From: Apiotrichum sp. Y4204
Taxonomy: Eukaryota > Basidiomycota > Tremellomycetes > Trichosporonales > Trichosporonaceae
NCBI GenBank assembly: GCA_025531455.1
Contig: JAMYHL010000017.1
Coordinates: 558,001-622,000, forward strand
DNA length: 64,000 bases
Direction of reading: 5' to 3'
Every line of letters starts with the position of its first letter. Position 1 is the stretch's first letter. This document shows, piece by piece, positions 55,801 through 64,000 of the stretch. The notes under the pieces were generated by a model that was given only the letters and a program-made list of their open reading frames with translations, was not told the origin of the DNA and did not search any database. The translations under genes were made by a program, and so were the position numbers.

Positions 55801-58800
55801 GATCTCTGATGCGCGACTTTGCCGCATTGTTAGCGACCACTGACATTGATTGGCCTGCGAGTAATGGGGACGTTGTAAGCGCCCATGGGTATCCACTCCG
55901 TGGACAGCGTGTTGCACGAGAGGAACCACATGAACCGAAAGGCTCTTGACGAGATGCCGCGACCCCTCGGAAGGGGCACATCTGTCGGGCACGCTGCAAG
56001 CACCCGATCGCGCATGCTGTGCATTCTGTAGTGACGACCAGGGCAAGAGAGACATTTGCTGGGGCTGATCTGTGATCTGTGCATCTGTGCGATACATTGT
56101 AACATGTCGAATGCATCGAATGTCGGTTATGGCGTGGCGTAAGGAAATACGGCTGGAAATAGCACATCCCCTGTCCCGTCTCACAATGTCCCTTTCGGTT
56201 ACGATCCGACTGTGTCCTGACTCTTGATTTTGCGTAGCATACCTTCTCAATATTACATGCATGTCGATTCCTCATTCCGTAGCTTCGAAGACCCGTCGCT
56301 GGCGAGGACGGAGCTCCAGGACCATCTCCGCAACTCCGAGGTGTCACGCACTCTACGGTTCATAAGGCCCAGATTGCTCGCTTGAGGATCGAATAGTGAG
56401 GCAGAGACGTTACGACGTTGCCTTACGACGATCGTGACACGAGGGGTTGTCGTAGATCATCGGCTGGCTCGTTACATACCTCGGCGAGTGCTTTAGGCCA
56501 GGACACGCGGGATATAGGATCTGGGGTCAGCCGGCGGCACATCGAGGGCCACTAGCGTCGAGAGTACGCGCGAGGGTTGCTTTCCTACAATGACAGTGAC
56601 AGGTTCATGAATCGGTGGAGCGGTGGAGCACCAGGCGGAGTCGCGGAATGGGATCTGCGCCGGTGTATGAGATGGTTTCCAGAACTCTGGTGGCCTGGTG
56701 GGTATGTACTGAGGCGGACAAAGTGTGGGTGCACGAGTTTCAGGGTTCTGGTAGGTAGCGGATCCGGGAAATGAGATAGCACCCGACTAATAGTCTCGGC
56801 GAGATAGCGGGGGAGCTATTTCTCGTCGCTTGGCTCCCGGTGTCCTGTGTGCCGTGACGGGTTTGGGATCTAAGATGTTTCGATGCAATGCCGTGGGGAC
56901 AGGGTACGCAATCCGTGGAGCATGTCCTTGCGTTGTCTTCTGTTTCTGTCTTTAACAACTCGAGTCCATTCTCGGTTTCGGGTGTGGATATCAAGACGGT
57001 GGCGCGTACGTAGCGCGTCGATGGCTGGGCTTTGGCTCCATCGGCTGCTGCTCACATCACAGACGGCAGGCCGATCCAGCCTGTCGAGTCAGCGGTTACT
57101 TCGAGCGCGCGTCGTTTGTCCACCGCGGTGAGAGCTCGCTCAGCAGCAGTCTCGTGATCGACCTGGCGGCGAGATTTGAGCTCTGCCCGCGGGAGATTTC
57201 TGGCATTCGGGACCCCTGTGCAACAGTACAGACTGTGTGTCGTCCAAGACGCAGCCGAGTAGCACAGTAGGGGAAGACGATCCACCACCATTGCCGGGGC
57301 CCACTCACCCAGTAGTAGATAACGGCCGCCTCTAAACGAGCACTTGTCGAGTGCGGCTGGAGGTACAGTAGACGGCTTGAGAACTGGGGAGGGAAAGCGG
57401 CGGGGAACCAACCAACCGACGCGGAAACGACTGGGAGGGAATGATCCTCCCTCGCATTGACTGTTGGATCTAAATGTGACAAGTAAACTCGTAATTCGTG
57501 GCATCGTGTCTGACATGGCCAGGGTGGACATGGGTCGCAGGTACCATCCGTATCTTATCTAAACTGTCACCACATTCCACACACACACTCCGTTCCGTAC
57601 ATTCCTCCATTACTCACCGCCCGACCCCACATTCCCCGCGACTAACCCACTGACATCCGTGACTCATCCTGGAGGCCGCAGGCTCGGGCTATGCATAAGG
57701 GCATACTGACATTCCACGAGACGAGATTCCCGTGCCAACCAACCATTACAGTCGATCCAGGTTTTGCCTTCCTTCATCAGCATCTTGCATTCCGGCACCA
57801 CCACGGTATTCACATAAGCGTTCAAACTACACGATGGTTCCTATGTCCCATGTGAACACGCAGCTGTCATGAACAAAGGACAACCATGTTTCGGGGCCGT
57901 CGAGACTTGCTTTGCTACCGGCATTTACTAAGTCGCGATTACCAACTCACTCCCCCACAGAGTACAAATTCTGAGCTCAAAGGGATGGCCCATGCAGAAA
58001 CTGATCCCTTTGTGAACTCACTCCTCTTACAACCGGTCATCCCGTTGCATGGCGTCAGCTGCACCACAGGCCTCCTGAAGAGAAAACTCGCCCCAGCGTT
58101 GCAAGGCAATTGTGCGAATGGTGGCGCACCTAGGGGCGTGCTGTTAACAGGTCTGCTGATCAAATCGCTGCGATTGCCACGTTTACAAATGCAACCGGCT
58201 ACGATTCCGCGATTAGATATGACAGACTCAAACAGCCAGTGGAAGAATGCAACACTGGAACAGCGGCGTGAGGTCCGAGCTCCATGAGGACAATACGCTT
58301 CCACGCACCTGCGAAACGGCCGGTGTCTATTGTCTCGTCGCAGGATCCATTGTACTGTCACCACCGCACGGCTCGCCCAACTCCGACGCCCCTCGATCCG
58401 GACCCTGTGGGGATGCCACGCAATAAACTATTATGTTTGCGAGCCACGTATGCCGCATACCCCGGATGTCGGGGGTGACACTGGCGAGGAAAGGGGGCCA
58501 GGCCGCCAAGAGTTGAGCACTGTCAAACAGCGAATCGCGTGGCTTGGGGGACAGCGTGGTCCCTCACAATAGACGCCACGCGCCATCCATTGGTCGTTCA
58601 AGGGATCGACGAGGAATAATGGCCTTTGAGGCCTGCCTGGCCATGCCTGTCTGGAAACATCAACGCAGTTAACCGATTCACAGGGAAAAGCAACAGCAAT
58701 GCTGACATGGACGGCGTGGTGCCTCACAATAGACGCTACGCGCCATCGGTCGTTCAAGGGATCAACGCGGAATAATGGCCTCTGAGGCCTACCTGGCCAT

Positions 58801-59424
58801 GCCTGTCTGGAAACATCACAACGCAGTTAACCGAGTCGCCAGTTCCCAAAGCCGTGGACGAAACAACAAAAGTACTGACATGGGCTTTGCTTGCTGGATA
58901 ACGGACGCCACGCGCCATCCATCGTAATGTCCTGGGTGCAAGGGATCGACACGGCACAATGGCCGGTAGTCTGAGCGGGCCATGCAGTGACAGCAAACAT
59001 CAAACAGAACCGATCCGCCGAATCGTGGTCGAAACACCATCAAAACCGGCGCGGACTTCGCTTGTCGCAGCCATGGGGGTGCCTGGTCGGTGTCGTAACT
59101 CTGCAAAGTCCGAAGCGGACATTCAGCTCACAACGTCGTAAATCTGCGCCATAGCGGAAGTCGGAAGGGCCCCTGGTTGCAAGGCAGGGCGCGCCTATGG
59201 TAATGTGCCGCGAATTGGTTGGCGTGGAGCGGGTGGTATAGTCCTGGGGGTGTGTGGGAAGTGGTCTTCGTGCCTGAGCAAATGACAATGGTCATCATCC
59301 CCGTGATGGCGTGTCGGAAGACTTTACTTTTCATTGGCATGCATGGCGTCCATGGAATATGCCATGATGAGCTGGGGCATTGTGGTAGCATCGACGACGT
59401 GCAGGATGGCGAGAGCAGCATCTA
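52832..59424. other. 6.6-kb gene desert (right part)
   Basis: Same character as the left part: no supported coding ORF, no transposon domains. It contains GCTTGTAG-type repeats (55236-55287), a GGTGGAGC pair (56613-56629) and three diverged ~160-170 bp tandem units (58551-59040, listed separately). It ends in the HSP104 promoter. Confidence 0.5.
58551..59040. repeat. Three diverged tandem copies of a ~160-172 bp unit
   Basis: Copies start near 58551, 58711 and 58883. Shared landmarks in order: CTCACAATAGACGC (copies 1, 2), GACGC(C/T)ACGCGCCATC (all), CAAGGGATC(G/A)AC (all), AATGGCC (all), CTGGCCATGCCTGTCTGG (1, 2), AAACATCA (all) and AACGCAGTTAACCGA (1, 2; degenerate in 3). Copies 1 and 2 are closer to each other than to copy 3. 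The unit length is close to nucleosomal spacing. Confidence 0.8.
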
Positions 59425-59506
59425 GAATGAGAAGCTAATGTGAGCGATGTTCTGGACCAGCCTGGCTGGTGCTAGACTGTGCCAGGAGCATCCGCGCGAA
59501 GGTTCC
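59425..59506. promoter_or_regulatory. Heat-shock-element-like sites upstream of HSP104
   Basis: GAA repeats at 59425 and 59431, TTCTGGA at 59450-59456, and the palindromic pair CGAAGGTTCC at 59497-59506 fit the nGAAnnTTCn HSE unit bound by Hsf1. They lie 240-320 bp upstream of the start codon. An AGGGG (STRE-like) site lies at 59604-59608. Confidence 0.5.
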
Positions 59507-59536
59507 ATGCTGGCCCGGAGGTGGATCCCTGGCAAA

Positions 59537-59544
59537 TGACGTCA
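59537..59544. promoter_or_regulatory. Perfect CRE-type palindrome TGACGTCA
   Basis: ATF/CREB-type site 199 bp upstream of the HSP104 start, between the HSE-like sites and the TATA box. Confidence 0.55.
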
Positions 59545-59649
59545 ATACTGAACCGCCCTCGGCCGTCGTAGCGCCGCGCCAGAACAGCACAGAGGATGCT
59601 AGGAGGGGGCTTCATTGATCGTGCACGCCAGCCCCCCCGTGGAGCATGG

Positions 59650-59655
59650 TATAAG
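59650..59655 (+). promoter_or_regulatory. TATA-like box of HSP104
   Basis: TATAAG 88 nt upstream of the start codon, consistent with a stress-inducible TATA promoter. Confidence 0.5.
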
Positions 59656-59743
59656 ACTCCACCATGGCAACCACCCATCGCGCTCCCTCTTCCTCACTCA
59701 TCACATCGCATCCCACACCCCTACCACCACCACTACACTCATC

Positions 59744-62603
59744 ATGGACAACTTTACAGACAAGTCGTCCGAGGCCATCAAGGCCTCTTTTGAAAAGGCC
59801 GAGGAGATGGGCAACTCGCAAGGTGAGTGATCCCCGAACGATGCTCCTTGTCAGTCGCTAACCCCAGTCCACCCTCTCCACCTCACATCCGTCCTCTGGC
59901 AGGACTCGACGAACAATGAGATGAGCGGACAGCCGACGCTGCTGCGCAGCGCGCTCGAGGCTGTTGGCGGCAACCCGACACAGTTTGAGCGCCAGCTGTT
60001 CTCCCGGTTGAACAAGCTGCCCGTCGTCGAACCCGCACCGTCCCCGCCGCTGCCGCTCACCAACTCGTACCACGCCGTGCTCAAGGACGCCCAGAAGCTC
60101 CAGAAGGAGAACGGCGACCAGTTTGTAGCCGTCGACCACCTCATCCTCGCCCTCCTCCACACCGACCACTCCGAGTTCAAGGACATTCTCAAGGCCGCAG
60201 GGCCGACACCCAAGCAGTTTGAGGAGGAGGTCAAGCGCAAGCGCGGGACACGCAAGGCCGACTCGCGCGGCGCAGAGGACCAGTTTGAAGCTCTCAACAA
60301 GTACTGCAACGACTTTACCGCCCTCGCCGCCGAGGGGAAGCTCGACCCCGTCATCGGCCGCGACAACGAGATCCGTCGCGTCATCCGCATTCTCTCCCGT
60401 CGCACAAAGGGCAACCCCGTCCTCATCGGAGAGCCCGGTGTCGGTAAGACCGCCGTCGTCGAGGGCCTCGCACAGCGTATTGTCGACCGCGACGTCCCCG
60501 CCTCCCTCATCTGCCGTCTCCTCGAGCTAGACATGGGCGCCCTCATGGCTGGTGCCAAGTTTAAGGGCGAATATGAGGAGCGCGTCAAGGCCGTCCTTTC
60601 CGAGGTCGAGAAGTCCGGAGACGAGGGAAATCCGATTATATTGTTCATCGATGAGCTTCATCTCATCATGGCAGGTGGGTCCAGCTCGTCTACAAAGAGA
60701 ATAAAGTCAAATTCGTCTATGAAGAGGATGACTTTTTGAATAGTGTAGCCCGTCAATAAAGGGGATTAATACTGACATCACAGGCAAGGACTCTTCCGGC
60801 GGCATGGACGCTGCAAACCTCCTCAAGCCGATGCTCGCCCGTGGCAAGCTCAAGATCATCGGCGCCACGACCTTGAACGAGTACCGCGAGTACATCGAGA
60901 AGGACTCTGCCTTCGAGCGCCGTTTCGCCCAGGTGATAGTCGAGGAGCCCTCTGTTCCCGACACCATCGCCATCATGCGTGGTATCCGTGAAAAGTACGA
61001 GACGCACCACGGTGTGCGCATCATGGACTCTGCGCTCGTGCTCGCCGCCCAGCTCGCCAAGCAGTACCTCACCTCGCGCCGCATGCCCGACTCTGCGATC
61101 GACCTGCTCGATGAGGCCGCCGCCGCTGTCAAGGTTGCGCGCGAGACGCGCCCCGAAGCGATCGACGAGCTTGAGCGCAAGAAGCTCGGCCTCGAGGTCG
61201 AGATCCACGCGCTCGAGCGCGAAAAGGACGACGCGTCCAAGGAGCGTCTCAAGCTTGCCAAGAAGGCGATTGCCGACATTGTCGACCAGCTCGCGCCGCT
61301 CAAGGCCGAGTACGAGAATGAGAAGCACCTTGGTGACGAGATCCAGGAGCTGCGCCGCCGCATTGACCAGCTCCGCGCCAAGGCTGACGACGCCGAGCGC
61401 CGCTACGACCTTGCGACTGCCGCCGACATCCGTTACCAGGCCATTCCCCAGCGTGAGGCCAAGCTCAAGGAGCTCCAGGAGAAGGAGGCTGAGCGCGGCT
61501 CCACTACCCAGACTGTCACCCCCGAGATGATCGCCGAGGTCGTCGCCAGGTGGACTGGTGTCCCGGTCTCGCGTCTCGTCGAGACCGAGAAGGCCAAGCT
61601 CCTCCGCCTCGAGAGGCTCATCTCCAAGAAGGTCATCGGCCAGCCCGAGGCTGTGCAGGCTGTCGCCAACGCCATCCGCCTCAGCCGCTCCGGTCTTGGC
61701 AACCAGAACCGCCCCATCGCGTCGTTCCTCCTTGTCGGTCCCTCCGGTACCGGTAAGACCCTCCTCGCCAAAACCGTGGCCGAGGTCATGTTCAACAGCG
61801 CCGACGCCATGATCCGTATCGACGCCTCGGAGTACTCTGAGCGCCACTCGATCTCGCGTCTCATTGGTGCCGGTCCCGGTTACATTGGCCACGAGTCTGG
61901 TGGCCAGCTCACCGAGGCTGTCCGCCGCAAGCCTTACTCGCTCATCCTTATCGACGAGATTGAGAAGGCTGCTCGCGAGTTCCACCAGCTCTTCCTCCAG
62001 GTCCTCGACGACGGCCGTCTCACCGACGGCAAGGGACGTGTCGTCGACTTCCGCAACACCATCATCATGATGACCTCCAACACCGGTTCCGTCTACCTCA
62101 ACGAGAACGCCAAGGAGGGCCCTGTCGACCCTGCCGTCCGCGAAAAGGTTATGGGCGCCATCCGCGCTACTTTCCCTCCCGAGTTCATCAACCGTATCGA
62201 CGAGATCATTCTCTACCGCTCCCTCTCGCGTGCCGACATGCGCCGCATCGTCACCGTTCGTCTCGCCGAGGTGCAGCATCGTCTCGACGCCAACAACCGC
62301 AAGATCAAGATTGCGGCCGACGAATCCGCACTGGAATGGCTGGCAAACGCTGGCTACTCGCCCGCGTACGGTGCCCGTCCGCTCTCGCGTCTCATCCAGA
62401 CCGAGATTCTCAACCCCCTCTCCAGGCTGCTCCTCCAGGGCCGCATCCGCGACGGCGAGACCGCCAACATCACCACCGACCACGTCCGCAACCGTCTCGT
62501 CGTTGTCCCCAACCACGAAGCCGACGTCACCCTCCCCGAGGGCGAGGAGGACTCAGACTTTGACGACGACGGCATGGACGTCGAGGTCGAGGAGGTCGAT
62601 TAG
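59744..62603 (+). CDS. HSP104: Hsp104 disaggregase (ClpB family AAA+)
   Basis: Cytosolic hexameric disaggregase that rescues aggregated proteins with Hsp70/40 and propagates yeast prions. Exons 59744-59822, 59868-60674 and 60784-62603 give 901 residues, the normal length. The Clp-N domain has the [10 protein letters not shown] and [12 protein letters not shown] repeats. NBD1 has Walker A GEPGVGKT, Walker [11 protein letters not shown] and the pore-loop region [18 protein letters not shown] long coiled-coil middle domain lies at about 405-540 ([21 protein letters not shown]). NBD2 has [27 protein letters not shown] and [11 protein letters not shown]. It ends in an acidic tail ([19 protein letters not shown]). 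HSE-like, CRE, STRE-like and TATA sites lie upstream. Confidence 0.98.
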
Positions 62604-63031
62604 GCCAGCGCCGGGGGGCGGGGTACAAAAAGGTCATCTACAACGCGTCCAGCCACCGACCGGACGCCACCGGCTAAGCCGAAGTCGAAGAAGAAGAGAA
62701 AGTAGAAGCCGAGCCGAATGGACAGAAAGATAGGAGGCGGGAGGTGGAAGGGGAGAGAGTATAATATGCGGCTCGCATCAAAAGTCTTCAGAACACTAGT
62801 TCGATAGGCCCAAGATGGTGGTAGAAAACAGATCTTTATGAAGTTGTATAGATAAGCAGAGTGCCGAGCGTCGAGTTATTCACGGGTGGATAGAGTGACT
62901 AACAGTATTGACGAGCGGATCGAGTTACTCCGAGGTGAACTGAGATGACTTACAATCTTCTCTTCAGGCAGGGTAAGTAGGGAGAGTCAAGTCAGCACAA
63001 AAGGTGCAATGCTACATGATATCTACTGTAT
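62604..63031. other. Convergent intergenic region (HSP104 / RAD2)
   Basis: 428 bp between two 3' ends: GC-rich at first, then GAGTTA(T/C)TC-type repeats (62872-62931). No gene was recognised. Confidence 0.45.
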
Positions 63032-64000
63032 CTAGTCTACAATCGACGATTCCGACGCCGCGGTCGACACGGTGCGCCGTGTTCGCCGCCGCTTCGGCTG
63101 CTCCGGCTCATCCTCCGCATTGCTGTCAGAGCCGTACGCTTCGTCGTCCCGCGTTTTGCGCTTCGCGGTGCGCTTGGCCTTGGGCTTAGGATTACTCTTG
63201 GCCTTCGGCTTGGCCTTCGCCCGGCCCTTCCCCTTCCCTTGACTCTCCTCCTCACCGTTCTCTGGTACCGCCTTCGCCACATCTCCACTCTTGCTCCTCC
63301 TGAGTCCCTTGGGATCGTTCTCATCCACACCGGCAAGCATCTCGCCCCACTCGACATTTTCGCTCGACACACCTTGCACGACTGCCTCAGCTTCGCGGAA
63401 CTGCTTGATCACGCTCATTAGGCGCTTGCTGATGTTGGCGGTTGTCCTCCGGCGAGGCACATAGGAAACACCTGCGCCGGCCGAATTGTCAAAGTACGGC
63501 AGGAGCGTCGCTTGCACCTTGAGCGTACCCTTGCCGCGCTGTGCGATGCGTTGCACAATAGGCGTGAGCTCGTCGTCCACCTTTGAGATGGACCACGATA
63601 GCTCCTCATGGAGGAATCTGTGGGTGTCAGCGGCTCGTTCTCGCTGGGATTTAGCTGCATTGACTCACGTGCGCAGCGCAGCGAGACGGGGGAAGCCCCA
63701 GTGGAATGGCTCGTCACTCTCGTCCGCCGTGGGATAGAGATACGCCTCGCGCACATGTGGGTCTGGCCAGTGCGATGATAGTTGTATGCTATCCGCAAAA
63801 CGCTTCTTCTGGCGGGTTAGCTTCAAAGTCGTTCTCCACTCACAAAAGACCGCTTCCACTTGGTATCAGACTCGGTCTCAAGGTCCTGACCCCTCTGCAC
63901 ACGCAGCCACCAGTTGCGGAAGTTGACGAGTCCATCAGGACCGGGAAAGTTGGCGAGCAGCTCAAGGGCCAGTACCGGTCCCACACCCGTCAAACCGAGA
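63032..64000 (-). CDS. RAD2: Rad2/XPG structure-specific endonuclease, C-terminal part (5' end outside window)
   Basis: Nucleotide-excision-repair nuclease that cuts 3' of the lesion (yeast Rad2, human XPG). Minus-strand exons seen are 63844-64000 (continuing beyond the window), 63669-63808 and 63032-63617, about 294 C-terminal residues. The first visible residues are the helix-hairpin-helix GLTGVGPVLALELLANFPG, then LVNFRNWWLRVQ. Further landmarks: FHWGFPRLAALRTFLHEELSWS, SKVDDELTPIVQRIAQRG, LLPYFDN and a PRRRTTANISKRL basic segment. The extreme C-terminus is a Lys/Pro/Arg-rich nuclear-localisation-type tail. The catalytic XPG-N and XPG-I regions lie outside the window, so activity cannot be judged. 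Introns are 35 and 51 nt. Confidence 0.92.

Noticed and set aside
55660..56347. Two overlapping ~200-224 codon minus-strand ORFs in the desert
   Set aside because: Two frames are open over the same DNA, Arg/Ser/His-rich, with no similarity to any family I know; treated as chance.
44718..59743. Gene desert as a decayed retrotransposon or LTR element
   Set aside because: No reverse transcriptase, integrase or protease motifs, no long terminal repeats and no target-site duplications could be found by eye. Left as unexplained rather than called mobile.
60753..62516. 587-codon open frame antisense to HSP104
   Set aside because: It arises from the codon bias of the sense gene (few codons whose complement is a stop). 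The translation is low-complexity Val/Asp/Gly/Leu-rich, with no start context or splice signals.

Overview
This is nuclear DNA from an intron-dense, GC-rich fungus, most likely a basidiomycete yeast of the Tremellomycetes (Trichosporonales-like). That placement is an inference. It rests on many very short GT-AG introns (32-60 nt, often with a CTNAC-like branch site just before the acceptor), on the protein repertoire (fungal Mediator, RSC and APC subunits, Hsp104, a fungal purine nucleoside permease) and on compact spacing between genes. No prokaryotic, viral or intact transposon genes were recognised. Coordinates given for multi-exon genes are start codon to stop codon; exon limits are in each entry.

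Region 1 (1-11 kb) is accessory in character. It holds a TspO-type membrane protein, a MAPEG-type membrane protein, a secreted or vesicular purine nucleoside permease with a histidine-rich N-terminal extension, and a secreted protein whose predicted mature N-terminus is histidine (AA14 LPMO-like). It also holds four small minus-strand genes (2267-2544, 8484-9259, 9719-10020, 10337-10701) that appear to be diverged paralogs of one unnamed family and share a phase-0 intron at the same place.

Region 2 (11-44.7 kb) is a housekeeping block: HIS2, CCT7, VMA3, an AT-hook protein, RSC7, a mitochondrial enoyl-CoA hydratase, a SET-domain protein, ubiquitin-L40, MED6, a coiled-coil protein with 12-residue repeats, a 60-residue hydrophobic microprotein, a PHAF1-like protein, a dysferlin-domain protein, a WBP11-like splicing protein, ARPC5, RER1 and CDC27/APC3. 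Most divergent pairs share 300-650 bp promoters.

Region 3 (44.7-59.7 kb) is a 15-kb gene desert, interrupted only by one small Ser/Pro-rich ORF (52403-52831) with a TATA-like box. The desert is rich in short phased tandem motifs and contains three diverged copies of a ~160-170 bp tandem repeat next to the HSP104 promoter.

Region 4 (59.7-64 kb) holds HSP104, with heat-shock-element-like and CRE-like promoter sites, and the 3' part of a RAD2/XPG nuclease gene that runs off the window.

Recurring features are ultra-short introns, micro-exons (6, 9, 10, 10 and 12 nt) and perfect TGACGTCA palindromes in promoter position at four genes.
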